Origin: Nocardioides sp. YIM 152315
GTDB lineage: Bacteria; Actinomycetota; Actinomycetes; Propionibacteriales; Nocardioidaceae
Reading direction: 5' to 3'
Assembly (NCBI RefSeq): GCF_029210375.1
Contig: NZ_JARGER010000037.1
Coordinates: 355,342 to 419,341, forward strand
Length of the DNA stretch: 64,000 bases
Shown here piece by piece: positions 37,118 to 46,769 of this stretch (position 1 is its first letter; every line of letters begins with the position of its first letter). Position numbers and translations under genes: made by a program. The notes below the pieces were generated by a model, which had not been told where the DNA came from, searched no databases, and saw only the letters and a list, made by a program, of their open reading frames with translations.

Positions 37118-37993
37118 CTATCGGAAGACGACGGTCCGGGAGCCGTTGGGCAGGACCCGCGACTGGGAGTGCCAGCGGACGGCGCGGGAGAGCACCTGTG
37201 CTTCGACGTCGCGGCCGGCCGAGACGAGCTGGTCCTGGTCGTAGGTGTGGTCGACGCGCATGACGTCCTGCTCGATGATCGGGCCCTCGTCGAGGTCGCC
37301 GGTCACGTAGTGCGCGGTCGCGCCGACCAGCTTCACGCCGCGGTCGAAGGCCTGGTGGTAGGGCTTCGCGCCCTTGAAGCTGGGCAGGAACGAGTGGTGG
37401 ATGTTGATCGCCCGCCCCGACAGCTGCCGGCACAGGTCGTCGGAGAGCACCTGCATGTAGCGGGCCAGCACGACGAGGTGCACGGCGTGCTTGTCCACGA
37501 GCCGCATCAGCTCGGCCTCGGCCTCCGGCTTGGTCCCGGGCGTCACCGGCACGTGGTGGAAGGGGATGCCGTACGACGCCGCCAGCGTCTCGGCGTCCGG
37601 GTGGTTGGAGACGATCGCCGGGATGGTGATCTGCAAGGAGCCGGTGCTGGCCCGGAAGAGCAGGTCGTTGAGGCAGTGCAGCTGCTTGGAGACCATGATC
37701 AGTGTCCGGTACGGCTCGGAGGCGTCCCAGATCTCGTAGGTCATCTCGAACTGCTCGGCGACGGGGGCGAAGGCCTCCCGCATGACGTCGGCGTCCACCG
37801 GCCCGGGTGCCACGAAGTCGATGCGCATGAAGAACCGGTCGGTGAGGCGGTCGCCGAACTGCTGGCTCTCGAGGATGTTGCCTCCGCGCGACACCAGGAA
37901 CCCGGAGACGGCATGCACGATGCCGGGGCGGTCGGGGCAGGAGAGGATGAGGACGTAGTCGCCCGCCGGGGTGGTGGGAATGGCAAGGGACAC
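37118..37993 (-). CDS. purU: Formyltetrahydrofolate deformylase
   Basis: About 291 residues: an N-terminal ACT domain (YVLILSCPDRPGIVHAVSGFL) and a C-terminal formyltransferase domain with the catalytic NIHHSFLPSFKGAKPYHQA and the TGDLDEGPIIEQD Asp. It releases formate and free tetrahydrofolate from 10-formyl-THF. PurU genes often accompany sarcosine and dimethylglycine oxidation, which loads THF with C1 units. The start is GTG 37993, after GGAAGG. It is divergent from the second IclR gene across a double operator. Confidence 0.92.
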   Translation of the reverse strand: MSLAIPTTPAGDYVLILSCPDRPGIVHAVSGFLVSRGGNILESQQFGDRLTDRFFMRIDFVAPGPVDADVMREAFAPVAEQFEMTYEIWDASEPYRTLIMVSKQLHCLNDLLFRASTGSLQITIPAIVSNHPDAETLAASYGIPFHHVPVTPGTKPEAEAELMRLVDKHAVHLVVLARYMQVLSDDLCRQLSGRAINIHHSFLPSFKGAKPYHQAFDRGVKLVGATAHYVTGDLDEGPIIEQDVMRVDHTYDQDQLVSAGRDVEAQVLSRAVRWHSQSRVLPNGSRTVVFR

Positions 37994-38039
37994 GGGCGGA
38001 TCCACCTTCCGGCGCTGGGCTCTCCTGACATGCGGCCGC

Positions 38040-38075
38040 GTTGCGCTGGCCGAAACGCATTCTGCGATACGCAAC
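38040..38075. promoter_or_regulatory. Double operator, site pair 2 (purU / iclR)
   Basis: GTTGCGCTGGCCGAAAC (38040) and ATTCTGCGATACGCAAC (38059), 19 bp apart, in the 106-bp gap between purU and iclR. Each site has one strong and one weaker half. This position predicts that the IclR protein binds its own promoter. Confidence 0.75.
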
Positions 38076-38099
38076 ACCGCTTTGGGCTACTCTCCGAGC

Positions 38100-38864
38100 A
38101 TGAGCGAGGGGCCCGCCGGAGTCCAGTCGGTCGACCGCGCCCTGACCGTGCTCGAGGTGCTCGCTCGGGTCGGCGAGGCCGGCGTGACCGAGATCGCCGG
38201 CGAGCTGGGCGTCCACAAGAGCACGGCGTTCCGGCTGGTGGCGACGCTCGAGGCGCACCGCCTGGTGGAGCAGACCGGTGACCGCGGCCGGTACCGGCTG
38301 GGGGTCGGCGTGCTCCGTCTCGCCGGCGCGACGACCGCGCGTCTCGACCTGGTGCAGGAGGCGCGCCCGGTGTGCCGCCAGCTGGCGGCCGACACCGGTG
38401 AGACCGTCAACATCGCGGTGCTGTCGGACCGCTCGGCGCTCTACCTCGACCAGGTGGCCGGATCCTCCGCGCTCCAGCCGCACAACTGGGTCGGCCAGCA
38501 CATCCCGCTGCACGCGACCAGTAACGGCAAGGTGCTGCTCAGCGGCCTCGACGACGGACGGCTGGCCGACGTGCTCGGGTCGCTCGCCCGCTACACCCCG
38601 CTCACGATCACGACGAAGGCCAAGCTGCGCGACGAGCTCGGTCGGGTCCGCGAGCAGGGGTACGCCGTGGCGGTCGACGAGCTCGAGGAGGGCCTGACCG
38701 CGGCGGCGGCGCCGGTGCGCAACGCGCACGGAGACGTGGTCGCGTCGATGAGCGTGTCGGGCCCGTCCTTCCGGCTCGGGCCGGCCCGCGTGGACGACGT
38801 CGTCCCCCAGCTGGTCGCCGCGGCGGCCGAGGTCTCGCACCGTCTCGGCTGGGGTCAGCGATAG
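38100..38864 (+). CDS. IclR-family regulator, likely of the choline/betaine regulon
   Basis: About 254 residues. The winged helix (VTEIAGELGVHKSTAFRLVATLEAHRLVEQTGDRGRYRLG, about 30-70) and the effector domain (HIPLHATSNGKVLLSG, EEGLTAAAAPVRNAHGDVVASMSVSGPSFRL) are complete. ATG 38100 is used; the frame opens earlier but overlaps purU. The same 36-bp double operator stands before this gene, purU, the betB operon, the dimethylglycine dehydrogenase operon and the metF-like gene, so this protein is the best candidate regulator. Confidence 0.9.
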   Translation: MSEGPAGVQSVDRALTVLEVLARVGEAGVTEIAGELGVHKSTAFRLVATLEAHRLVEQTGDRGRYRLGVGVLRLAGATTARLDLVQEARPVCRQLAADTGETVNIAVLSDRSALYLDQVAGSSALQPHNWVGQHIPLHATSNGKVLLSGLDDGRLADVLGSLARYTPLTITTKAKLRDELGRVREQGYAVAVDELEEGLTAAAAPVRNAHGDVVASMSVSGPSFRLGPARVDDVVPQLVAAAAEVSHRLGWGQR

Positions 38865-39120
38865 CGCCCTTCACGTGCGCAGGGGTCCAGACCTCCGCCG
38901 TCCGGGCTTGACGTGTGACCCAGGTCACAGCGACACTGCGGGCCCCTTCCCTCGCGGGTGCGTCAGGCCGCCGTGGCACGCCGACCGGCTCCCCGGGGGT
39001 CCCTGACCACGGTTCCATCGACTGGGGGCCGCGCCCGGCCGGGTCCCGCACCCGGCCGGGCGCGATGCGTCCGGGGTGCGCGCGGCCGGATCACCGCTGG
39101 GTGACATCTGGTCGATTCGC

Positions 39121-39149
39121 TTGACGGCCGGGGGTGGGGTGTCCATTCT
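39121..39149 (+). promoter_or_regulatory. Candidate promoter of the betB operon
   Basis: TTGACG and CATTCT separated by 17 bp, 16 bp upstream of the double operator. The stretch 38865-39120 before it holds no gene; it has short GC-rich inverted repeats (for example around 39030-39065, CCGGCCGGG) and nothing else recognised. Confidence 0.3.
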
Positions 39150-39164
39150 CAGGACTGAGAACCA

Positions 39165-39200
39165 GTTGCGCGGAGAGCATCGTGTTGCGGCATACGCAAC
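39165..39200. promoter_or_regulatory. Double operator, site pair 3 (betB operon)
   Basis: GTTGCGCGGAGAGCATC (39165) and GTTGCGGCATACGCAAC (39184), 19 bp apart. The second is a perfect inverted repeat that extends to TGTTGCG...CGCAACA. A repressor here would block transcription from the candidate promoter at 39121. Confidence 0.8.
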
Positions 39201-39223
39201 ATGGGTTGTCCCCGCAGAATGGG

Positions 39224-40696
39224 GTGCCGGTGGCCGAGCTCTACCTCGACGGCGCGTGGACGGGCGCAGTGGGTGGGGCGCGCCGCGAGATCAGGTGCCC
39301 GGCGGACGGCGCCCTGGTCGCCACCGTGGACGAGGCCGGCGCCGCCGACACCGAGCGCGCGATCGCGGCGGCGTACGGCGCCTTCCACGACGGTCCCTGG
39401 CCACGGGCGTCGAGTCGCGAGCGCGGCGACCTGCTGCTCCGGCTCGCCGACCTCCTCGAGCGCGACGCCGACGAGGTCGCGCGGCAGGAGTCGCTCGACA
39501 CCGGGAAGCGCCTCGTCGAGAGCGCGTACGACGTGGCCGACGTCGTCGCGGTGCTCCGCCACTACGGCCGGGTCGCAACGGAGGACGCCGGACGGGTCGT
39601 CGACACCGGGAACCCTGACGTGGTCAGCCGCATCGTCCACGAGCCGGTCGGCGTCTGCGGCCTCATCACGCCGTGGAACTACCCGCTGCTCCAGGTCTCG
39701 TGGAAGGTCGCGCCGTGCCTCGCCGCGGGCAACACCTTCGTGCTGAAGCCCAGCGAGCTCACGCCGCACACCGCGATCCACCTGATGCGCCTGCTTGAGG
39801 AGGCCGGGCTGCCGGCGGGCGTGGGCAACCTCGTCCTCGGTGCTGGAGCGACGGCCGGAGTCCCGCTGGCCACCGACCCCCGGGTCGACCTCGTCTCCTT
39901 CACCGGGGGCCTGGAGACCGGACGGCGGCTGATGGCCGCGGCGTCGACGACGGTGAAACGGGTGGCGCTCGAGCTCGGTGGCAAGAACCCCAACGTGGTG
40001 TTCGCCGACGCCGACCTCGAGGTCGCCCTCGACTTCGCGCTGACGGCGGTCTTCCTGCACTCGGGCCAGGTCTGCTCCGCGGGCGCGCGCCTGCTGGTCG
40101 AGGAGGAGATCCACGACGACTTCGTCGACCGCCTCGTCGACCGCGCCGAGCGGATCCGGCTCGGCGGGCCGTTCGACGACAAGGCGGAGACCGGCCCGCT
40201 CACCAGCGCCGCCCACCGCGACAAGGTCGAGGCGTACGTCGCACGCGGACTCGCCGAGGGCGCCGTGCTCCGCACCGGCGGACGCCGCCCCGACGACCCG
40301 GCGCTCGCCGACGGCTTCTACTACCTGCCGACGATCCTCGACGGCTGCCGCAGCGACATGTCGGTCACGCAGGACGAGTCGTTCGGGCCGGTGCTGACCG
40401 TCGAGACGTTCCGCGACGAGGACGACGCCGTCCGCATCGCCAACGACTCGATCTACGGGCTGGCCGGCGCGGTCTGGACGCAGGACGCCGGCAAGGGCCA
40501 GCGGGTCGCCGGCCGGCTGCGGATGGGCACGGTCTGGATCAACGACTACCACCCGTACGTGCCGCAGGCCGAGTGGGGCGGCTACAAGCAGTCGGGCGTC
40601 GGCCGCGAGCTCGGGCGGGCCGGACTCGATGAGTACCGCGAGACCAAGCACGTCTGGCACAACATCCGCCCCCAGGAGCAGAGGTGGTTCTCGTGA
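39224..40696 (+). CDS. betB: Betaine-aldehyde-type aldehyde dehydrogenase
   Basis: About 490 residues; NAD-dependent oxidation of an aldehyde, by context betaine aldehyde to glycine betaine. Family motifs are [39 protein letters not shown], the general base Glu in [10 protein letters not shown] (near 250) and the catalytic Cys in [11 protein letters not shown] (near 284), with the end [14 protein letters not shown]. The start is uncertain among GTG 39224, GTG 39230 and TTG 39206. The stop overlaps the next gene as GTGA. Confidence 0.88.
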   Translation: MPVAELYLDGAWTGAVGGARREIRCPADGALVATVDEAGAADTERAIAAAYGAFHDGPWPRASSRERGDLLLRLADLLERDADEVARQESLDTGKRLVESAYDVADVVAVLRHYGRVATEDAGRVVDTGNPDVVSRIVHEPVGVCGLITPWNYPLLQVSWKVAPCLAAGNTFVLKPSELTPHTAIHLMRLLEEAGLPAGVGNLVLGAGATAGVPLATDPRVDLVSFTGGLETGRRLMAAASTTVKRVALELGGKNPNVVFADADLEVALDFALTAVFLHSGQVCSAGARLLVEEEIHDDFVDRLVDRAERIRLGGPFDDKAETGPLTSAAHRDKVEAYVARGLAEGAVLRTGGRRPDDPALADGFYYLPTILDGCRSDMSVTQDESFGPVLTVETFRDEDDAVRIANDSIYGLAGAVWTQDAGKGQRVAGRLRMGTVWINDYHPYVPQAEWGGYKQSGVGRELGRAGLDEYRETKHVWHNIRPQEQRWFS

Positions 40697-42405
40697 GCCC
40701 GGGGGTGGGCATGACCCGCGACAGGTACGACTACGTCATCGTGGGTGGCGGCTCGGCCGGGTGCGCACTCGCCAACCGCCTCTCCGCCGACCCCGGCACC
40801 TCGGTGCTGGTCCTCGAGGCCGGCCGGTCCGACTTCCGTATCGACCCCTTCATCCACATGCCGGCGGCGCTGCCCTTCCCCATCGGGAACCGGCTCTACG
40901 ACTGGCGCTACGAGACCGACCCCGAGCCACACCTGAACGACCGCCGGGTGTTCCACGCGCGCGGCAAGGTCCTCGGCGGCTCGTCGTCGATCAACGGCAT
41001 GATCTTCCAGCGCGGCAACCCGATGGACTACGAGCGGTGGGCCGCGGACCCGGGGATGAAGAAGTGGGACTACCTCCACTGCCTGCCCTACTTCAAGAGG
41101 ATGGAGCACCTGCTGCTCCCCGACGGCAGCAACGGCGCCGATCCCTGGCGCGGCGGCGACGGTCCGCTCGTCCTCGAGCGCGGGCCCGCCGACAACCCGC
41201 TCTTCGGCGCGTTCTTCGAGGCGGCCCAGCAGGCCGGCTACCCGCTCACCGACGACGTCAATGGCTACCGGCAGGAGGGCTTCGCCAGGTTCGACCGCAA
41301 CGTGCACCGCGGCCGACGGCTGTCGGCCGCGCGCGCCTACCTGCACCCCGTGAGGCATCGGAGCAACCTCAGGGTCGAGACGCTGGCCTTCGTCACGGGC
41401 GTGCGCGTCCGGGGCACCCGGGCCGTCGGGGTCGACTACCTGCGCGCCGGCCGCGTCCGGCGTACGGCGGAGGCCGGCGAGGTGATCCTCTGCGGCGGCG
41501 CGATCAACACCCCGCAGCTGCTCCAGCTCTCGGGCGTCGGCGACGCCGAGCTGCTGCGACAGCACGGGATCCCGGTCGTCCAGCACCTGCCGGGGGTCGG
41601 CGCCAACGCCCAGGACCACCTCGAGGTCTACATCCAGTACGCCTCGAAGCAGCCGGTGTCGATCGCCCCCGGCCTGCGGTGGCGGCGGCGCCCGGGGATC
41701 GGCTACCAGTGGCTGGTCCATCGCCGCGGGCTCGGGGCGACCAACCACTTCGAGGGCGGTGGATTCTGTCGCAGCAACGACGACGTCGACTACCCCAACC
41801 TGATGTTCCACTTCCTGCCCGTCGCGATCCGGTACGACGGGTCCGCGCCGACCGAGGGACACGGCTACCAGGTGCACATCGGGCCGATGTACGCCGACAC
41901 CCGCGGCCACGTCCGGATCCGGTCGCGGGACCCGCGCCAGCACCCCTCGATCCTCTTCAACTACCTGTCGACGCCCAACGACCGCCGCGAGTGGGTGGAG
42001 GCCGTCCGCGTCGCGCGCGACATCCTCAACCAGCCGGCGTTCGAGCCCTACAACGACGGGGAGCTCTCGCCCGGCCGCCGGGTCGAGACCGACGAGCAGA
42101 TCCTCGACTGGGTCCGCGCCGACGCCGAGACCGCGCTGCATCCGTCGTGCACGGCGAAGCTGGGCGTCGACGAGTCGGCCGTCGTCGACCCGGGCTCGAT
42201 GCGTGTCCACGGCGTGGAGGGCCTGCGGGTCGTCGACGCGTCGGTCTTCCCCTACGTCACCAACGGCAACATCTACGCCCCCGTGATGATGGTCGCCGAG
42301 AAGGCCGCGGACCTCATCGCCGGCAACACGCCGCTCCCGCCCGCCGACGCGCCGTACTACCGCCACCGCGACGGCATGCCGCTCTACCCCGAGGAGTCCC
42401 GATGA
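40693..42405 (+). CDS. betA: GMC oxidoreductase, choline dehydrogenase type
   Basis: About 570 residues. FAD-dependent oxidation of choline to betaine aldehyde. The FAD-binding start [19 protein letters not shown], the signature [13 protein letters not shown] near 97-109, the [13 protein letters not shown] motif and the C-terminal catalytic region [13 protein letters not shown] ... [12 protein letters not shown] (His and Asn) are all present. GTG 40693 overlaps the betB stop; ATG 40711 is an alternative. Its own stop overlaps the ATPase start as ATGA, so betB-betA-proV are tightly coupled. Confidence 0.9.
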   Translation: MSPGVGMTRDRYDYVIVGGGSAGCALANRLSADPGTSVLVLEAGRSDFRIDPFIHMPAALPFPIGNRLYDWRYETDPEPHLNDRRVFHARGKVLGGSSSINGMIFQRGNPMDYERWAADPGMKKWDYLHCLPYFKRMEHLLLPDGSNGADPWRGGDGPLVLERGPADNPLFGAFFEAAQQAGYPLTDDVNGYRQEGFARFDRNVHRGRRLSAARAYLHPVRHRSNLRVETLAFVTGVRVRGTRAVGVDYLRAGRVRRTAEAGEVILCGGAINTPQLLQLSGVGDAELLRQHGIPVVQHLPGVGANAQDHLEVYIQYASKQPVSIAPGLRWRRRPGIGYQWLVHRRGLGATNHFEGGGFCRSNDDVDYPNLMFHFLPVAIRYDGSAPTEGHGYQVHIGPMYADTRGHVRIRSRDPRQHPSILFNYLSTPNDRREWVEAVRVARDILNQPAFEPYNDGELSPGRRVETDEQILDWVRADAETALHPSCTAKLGVDESAVVDPGSMRVHGVEGLRVVDASVFPYVTNGNIYAPVMMVAEKAADLIAGNTPLPPADAPYYRHRDGMPLYPEESR

Positions 42406-43436
42406 GCGATGCCGCACTGTCCGTGAGGAGCCTCTGGAAGATCTTCGGCCGCGGCTCCGACCGCATCGTCGGCACGCCGGACGCCGACCTCTCGCGTGCC
42501 GACCTCAAGGAGAGGACCGGCTGCGTGGTCGGCGTCCGGGACGTGTCCTTCGAGGTCGCGCCCGGCGAGGTCTTCGTCGTGATGGGCCTGTCCGGCTCGG
42601 GCAAGTCGACGCTGGTGCGTTGCCTGACGCGCCTCATCGAGCCGACCGCCGGCGAGGTCGCCATCGACGGCCGCGACGTGATGAGGGCGAGCGAGGGCGA
42701 GCTGCGGGACCTGCGGCGTACCCATGCGTCGATGGTGTTCCAGCACTTCGGGCTGCTGCCGCACCGCCAGGTGATCGACAACGTCGCCTACGGACTCGAG
42801 GTCCGTGGCGTCGGGAGGAAGGAGCGCCGGGCCAAGGCCGCGGAGGTCGTCGACCTGGTCGGCCTCTCCGGATACGAGGCGTCCTACCCCGACCAGCTCT
42901 CCGGCGGCATGCAGCAGCGCGTCGGCCTGGCGCGGGCCCTCGCCAGCGACCCGTCGCTCCTGCTCTTCGACGAGCCGTTCTCGGCGCTCGACCCGCTGAT
43001 CCGGCGGGACATGCAGAACGAGGTGATCCGGCTCCACCACGAGCTCGGCAAGACAATGGTCTTCATCACCCACGACCTGCAGGAGGCGCTCAAGCTCGGC
43101 GACCGGATCCTGATCATGCGCGACGGCGAGGTCGTGCAGATCGGTACGCCGGACGAGGTGGTCGGCGCCCCGGCCGACGACTACGTCAAGGACTTCACCT
43201 CCGAGGTGCCGAAGTCGCACGTGCTCACGCTCAAGTGGGTGATGCGCGAGCCGCGGCCCGACGACTCGTCGGAGGGCCCGGTGATGACCTCCGACACCGT
43301 GGTGCGCAAGGCGGCGCAGGCCGCGCTGGCCTCCGACCACCCGGTGCGGGTCGTCGACGGCGGTGAGCTCGTCGGAATCGTCGACGACGACGCGATCCTC
43401 CGGGTCGTGGTCGCCGAGGAGGAAGTCTCCGCATGA
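42402..43436 (+). CDS. proV: Glycine betaine/proline ABC transporter ATP-binding protein
   Basis: 344 residues. Walker [10 protein letters not shown] near 63, the Q-loop [11 protein letters not shown] typical of ProV/OpuA, signature [15 protein letters not shown], Walker [14 protein letters not shown]. The C-terminal region (about 285-344, [33 protein letters not shown]) is a shortened CBS-type regulatory segment. The stop TGA is part of ATGA, which opens the first of two tandem mini-ORFs leading to the permease gene. Confidence 0.93.
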   Translation: MSDAALSVRSLWKIFGRGSDRIVGTPDADLSRADLKERTGCVVGVRDVSFEVAPGEVFVVMGLSGSGKSTLVRCLTRLIEPTAGEVAIDGRDVMRASEGELRDLRRTHASMVFQHFGLLPHRQVIDNVAYGLEVRGVGRKERRAKAAEVVDLVGLSGYEASYPDQLSGGMQQRVGLARALASDPSLLLFDEPFSALDPLIRRDMQNEVIRLHHELGKTMVFITHDLQEALKLGDRILIMRDGEVVQIGTPDEVVGAPADDYVKDFTSEVPKSHVLTLKWVMREPRPDDSSEGPVMTSDTVVRKAAQAALASDHPVRVVDGGELVGIVDDDAILRVVVAEEEVSA

Positions 43437-43507
43437 GCACCCCGTCAAGTTCCACGCTCCACTCGCTGCGCTCGCTCCGCGCACAACTTGTCGGGGACCC
43501 CGCATGA
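43433..43507 (+). CDS. Coupled mini-ORF 1 (24 codons) in the 71-bp repeat
   Basis: ATG 43433 overlaps the proV stop (ATGA). It encodes a 24-residue peptide beginning MSTPSSST and ending LVGDPA, then TGA overlaps the next mini-ORF's ATG. The peptide has no recognisable motif. Its translation would open a hairpin formed by CCCCGTCAAGTT and AACTTGTCGGGG, in which the downstream GGGGA ribosome site lies. Confidence 0.5.
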   Translation: MSTPSSSTLHSLRSLRAQLVGDPA

Positions 43508-43574
43508 GCACCCCGTCAAGTTCCACGCTCCACTCGCTGCGCTCGCTCCGCGCACAACTTGTCGGGGACCCCGC
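43433..43574. repeat. Two exact 71-bp tandem repeats between proV and proW
   Basis: Units 43433-43503 and 43504-43574 are identical. Each begins ATGAGCACCCCG and ends GGGGACCCCGC, and each is followed directly by ATGA. Near its ends each unit has an 11-of-12-bp inverted repeat. A related unit of the same length is at 56898 and a 32-bp version at 49277. Confidence 0.95.
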
Positions 43575-43578
43575 ATGA
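43504..43578 (+). CDS. Coupled mini-ORF 2 (24 codons), identical to mini-ORF 1
   Basis: Second copy of the 24-codon ORF. Its ATG overlaps the stop of the first, and its TGA overlaps the ATG of the permease gene (ATGA at 43575). Ribosomes could therefore pass from proV to proW by three successive four-base reinitiation steps. Confidence 0.5.
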   Translation: MSTPSSSTLHSLRSLRAQLVGDPA

Positions 43579-45596
43579 CGGCCACCCTCACCCCGCCCCG
43601 GGTCGAGCCGGACGCGGAGCCGCCCGTCGTCCGCGAACGCCCGAGCATGCCGCGCTGGGCCTGGGCCCTGGTCGTCGTCGGCGTATGGATCCTGGTCTAC
43701 CTGGTCACCAAGGGCCAGGACACGCTCGCGCTCCCGGGCCGGGAGCACACCGACCTGCACGAGACGCTGACCGGCTTCCGCGACGACGTGCTCGCGAGCC
43801 GGGACACCAACCCGCTGATCCAGCTGACCTACAACATCGGCCAGGCCTTCGTGGACCTGGTCGACTGGGCGCAACGGATGATCTCGGTGCCCGACCTGCC
43901 GCGGCCCGTGCCGCAGATCGGCTGGCTCGGCGTCACCGCGATCGCGACCTGGGTCGGTCTGGCCGTCGCCGGCTGGCGCATCGCGATCCTGGTCGGCGCC
44001 TCCTTCGTGTCCTTCGGGCTCTTCGGCTACTGGTCCGACTCGATGGACCTGCTCATCGTCACCTTCGTCGCCGTCGCCGTGTCGGTGCTCATCGGGATGC
44101 CCTTCGCCATCTGGCTCGGCACGACCCGGCGACCGGCGGTGGTCGCGGCCATCAACGTCGTCCTCGACATCCTGCAGACGATGCCGACCTTCGTGTACCT
44201 GCTGCCGGTCGTGCTCTTCGTCGGCATCGGCGCCTCGGCGGCGGTGGTCTGCACGGTCCTCTACGCCTTCCCGCCGATCGTCCGGATCGCCGGACACGGC
44301 ATCCGCAGCGTCTCGGCCACGACCATCGAGGCGACCGACGCCTCCGGCCAGACCCGGGGCCAGCGGCTCCGCAAGGTCCAGCTGCCCATGGCCCGCAAGA
44401 CGATCGTCGTCGGCGTCAACCAGTCGATCATGGCCGCGCTGTCGATGGCCACGATCGCCGCCTTCGTCGACGGGCCCGGCCTCGGCCAGCCCGTGCTGGC
44501 CGCGCTGACCCGGATCGACGTCGGCGGCGCCTTCGTGCCCGGCATGCTCATCGTGGTCATGGCGGTGATGCTCGACCGCACCACGACGGCCGCCAGCGAG
44601 GCCTCGGAGAAGGCCGCCCGCGGCGGGATCGACCTGCGCCGGCGGCGCATCGTGCTGGCGGCCACCGCCGTGCTGGCGCTGGTGGCGGTCTACCTGTCCC
44701 GTCAGTACTTCTGGGCCGCGGAGTTCCGCGAGACCTCGTGGGGGCCGTCGCTGGCCGACGCCGTCGACTCCTTCACCGAGTGGTTCACCGACACCTTCCA
44801 GGGCGTGACCGAGGGCTTCAAGGACTTCATCAGCAGCGTGCTGCTCAACCCGATGCAGTCCCTGCTCGCCGAGTCGCCGTGGTACGTCACCGGTCTGGCG
44901 ATCCTGCTGCTGGCCTTCGTCTTCGGTGGCGTGCGAGCGGTCCTCCCGACCGTCGTCTGCCTGGCCGGCATCTGGTACCTCGACCTCTGGCACGACGCGA
45001 TGATCACCCTGACCATGACGCTGGTCGGCACGCTGCTGGTGATGGTCCTGGCCGTCGTCTTCGGTGTCTGGATGGCCCGGCGACGCGCGGTCGACCTGGT
45101 GCTCCGCCCGCTGCTCGACGCGGGCCAGACCATCCCGCCCTTCGTCTACCTGATCCCGATGCTGGCCCTCTTCGGCCCGACCCGCTTCACCGCCATCGTG
45201 GCGGGGGTCGTGTACGCCGGGCCGGTCGCGGTCAAGCTGGTCGCCGACGGCATCAAGGGCGTGGCGCCGACGACCATCGAGGCGTCCCGCTCGACCGGTG
45301 CGACGGCCTGGCAGGAGATCACGAAGGTCCAGCTGCCGATGGCCCGCGGCTCGCTCGTGCTCGCCGCCAACCAGGGACTGCTCTACGTGCTGTCGATGGC
45401 GGTCATCGGCGGCATGGTCGGCGCGGGTGCGCTCGGCTACGACATCGTGCTCGGCTTCTCCCGCTCGGAGGAGTGGGGCAAGGGCGCCGCGGCCGGCATC
45501 ACGATCGTGCTGATCGGGATCATGGTCGACCGCATCTGCCGCGCGGCGGCCGCCCGCACGGAGGGCGGCTCGCCAGGCACCAAGGCTCGGAACTAG
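43575..45596 (+). CDS. proW: Glycine betaine ABC permease, two ProW domains fused
   Basis: 673 residues with two complete permease modules, about 60-350 and 400-670. Each has the ABC EAA-loop region (TTIEATDASGQTRGQRLRKVQLPMA and TTIEASRSTGATAWQEITKVQLPMA) and a preceding QTMPTFVYLLPVV / QTIPPFVYLIPML segment. Ordinary ProW proteins carry one module and dimerise; here one chain supplies both. The ribosome site GGGGA lies six bases before ATG 43575, inside the mini-ORF repeat. Confidence 0.92.
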   Translation: MTATLTPPRVEPDAEPPVVRERPSMPRWAWALVVVGVWILVYLVTKGQDTLALPGREHTDLHETLTGFRDDVLASRDTNPLIQLTYNIGQAFVDLVDWAQRMISVPDLPRPVPQIGWLGVTAIATWVGLAVAGWRIAILVGASFVSFGLFGYWSDSMDLLIVTFVAVAVSVLIGMPFAIWLGTTRRPAVVAAINVVLDILQTMPTFVYLLPVVLFVGIGASAAVVCTVLYAFPPIVRIAGHGIRSVSATTIEATDASGQTRGQRLRKVQLPMARKTIVVGVNQSIMAALSMATIAAFVDGPGLGQPVLAALTRIDVGGAFVPGMLIVVMAVMLDRTTTAASEASEKAARGGIDLRRRRIVLAATAVLALVAVYLSRQYFWAAEFRETSWGPSLADAVDSFTEWFTDTFQGVTEGFKDFISSVLLNPMQSLLAESPWYVTGLAILLLAFVFGGVRAVLPTVVCLAGIWYLDLWHDAMITLTMTLVGTLLVMVLAVVFGVWMARRRAVDLVLRPLLDAGQTIPPFVYLIPMLALFGPTRFTAIVAGVVYAGPVAVKLVADGIKGVAPTTIEASRSTGATAWQEITKVQLPMARGSLVLAANQGLLYVLSMAVIGGMVGAGALGYDIVLGFSRSEEWGKGAAAGITIVLIGIMVDRICRAAAARTEGGSPGTKARN

Positions 45597-45637
45597 GGAT
45601 CACCAGGGTTCGCACTCGCGACGACGGAGGAGATGCA

Positions 45638-46618
45638 ATGCGGAAGAGGACGGGAACCAGGCTGGCGGCCGTCGCGGCGTGCGCGACGTTCGTGCTGGCG
45701 GGCTGCGGCGACGGCGGCTCGATCGACGAGGAGACCGAGGCCAACGAGTCGGCCGCGGCCGAGGCGGGCGACTGCGGCGACATCAACATGGCGGTCAACC
45801 CCTGGGTCGGCTACGAGGCGAGCGCGTACGTCGTGGGCGCGGTCGCAGAGTCGATCGGCTGCACCGTGACCTACAAGGAGCTCAAGGAGGACGTCTCCTG
45901 GCAGGGCTTCGGCACCGGCGAGGTCGACGTGATCATCGAGGACTGGGGCCACCCGGACCTGGAGAAGAAGTTCTTCGCCGACTCCGGCGACGGCAGCGCC
46001 GAGGACTTCGGGGAGAACGGCAACGTCGGCATCATCGGCTGGTTCGTCCCGCCGTGGCTCGCGAAGGAGCACCCCGACATCCTCGACTACGAGAACCTGA
46101 ACGACTACGCGAAGGACTTCGCCACGAGCGAGTCGGGTGGCAAGGGCCAGTTCCTCGGCGCGGACCCGTCGTACGTCCAGTTCGACGAGGCGATCGTCAG
46201 CAACCTCGGCCTCGACTTCAAGGTCGTCTTCTCCGGCAGCGAGGCCGCCAGCATCACGGCCTTCCAGAAGGCCGAGGACAACAAGGAGTTCCTCATCGGC
46301 TACTTCTACGAGCCGCAGTGGCTCTTCGCCGACGTGCCGCTCGAGCGGGTCGCGCTGCCGCCCTACGAGGACGGCTGCCAGGACGACCCGGCCAAGGTCG
46401 ACTGCGACTACCCCGAGACGACGCTGAAGAAGGTCGTCTCGACCTCGTGGGCCGACGAGGGCGGCGCCGGCGTCGACCTGGTCAAGAACTTCAGCTGGAC
46501 CAACGACGACCAGAACGTCGTGGCGAAGTACATCTCCGAGGACGGCATGTCGCCCGAGGACGCCGCGGCGAAGTGGGTCGACGAGAACCAGGACAAGGTC
46601 GACGCCTGGCTCGGCTGA
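45638..46618 (+). CDS. proX: Glycine betaine ABC transporter substrate-binding lipoprotein
   Basis: 326 residues. A lipoprotein signal with lipobox LAGC puts the lipidated Cys at residue 23. The mature protein has OpuAC/ProX-family sequence (INMAVNPWVGYEASAYVVG, IEDWGHPDLEKKFF, GWFVPPWLAKEHPDI, FLIGYFYEPQWLFADV) with several Trp and Tyr that could build the aromatic cage for a quaternary ammonium. CGGAGGAG precedes ATG 45638. It is the last gene of the betB-betA-proVWX operon and a hairpin terminator follows. Confidence 0.93.
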   Translation: MRKRTGTRLAAVAACATFVLAGCGDGGSIDEETEANESAAAEAGDCGDINMAVNPWVGYEASAYVVGAVAESIGCTVTYKELKEDVSWQGFGTGEVDVIIEDWGHPDLEKKFFADSGDGSAEDFGENGNVGIIGWFVPPWLAKEHPDILDYENLNDYAKDFATSESGGKGQFLGADPSYVQFDEAIVSNLGLDFKVVFSGSEAASITAFQKAEDNKEFLIGYFYEPQWLFADVPLERVALPPYEDGCQDDPAKVDCDYPETTLKKVVSTSWADEGGAGVDLVKNFSWTNDDQNVVAKYISEDGMSPEDAAAKWVDENQDKVDAWLG

Positions 46619-46637
46619 CCCCACCCCGCACCTCCAC

Positions 46638-46670
46638 GCCGACCCGCCCGAAACTTTCGGGCGGGTCGGC
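46638..46670 (+). terminator. Hairpin terminator, copy 2 of the repeated design
   Basis: GCCGACCCGCCCGAAA / TTTCGGGCGGGTCGGC around a single C, 20 bp after the proX stop. Nearly the same sequence as 25687-25723. Confidence 0.85.
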
Positions 46671-46708
46671 CTTGACCCCTCCCGTGGCACGGGGTGATGC
46701 TGGAAACA

Positions 46709-46744
46709 GTTTCGTATTACGAATCGCGTTGCGTATTGCGCAAC
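46709..46744. promoter_or_regulatory. Double operator, site pair 4 (dimethylglycine dehydrogenase operon)
   Basis: GTTTCGTATTACGAATC (46709) and GTTGCGTATTGCGCAAC (46728), 19 bp apart, ending 25 bp before the start codon. Both share the TATT centre. This is the clearest pair of the four. Confidence 0.8.
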
Positions 46745-46769
46745 CGAATGGACAGACCGGAGAGTGTTC

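Noticed and set aside
38865..39120. Possible small gene in the gap before betB
   Set aside because: No ORF with a ribosome site, sensible composition or recognisable sequence. The stretch looks like leader and promoter DNA with short GC-rich inverted repeats.
43433..43574. CRISPR-like repeats
   Set aside because: Two directly adjoining identical units without spacers, in frame with coding starts and stops, and no cas genes nearby.
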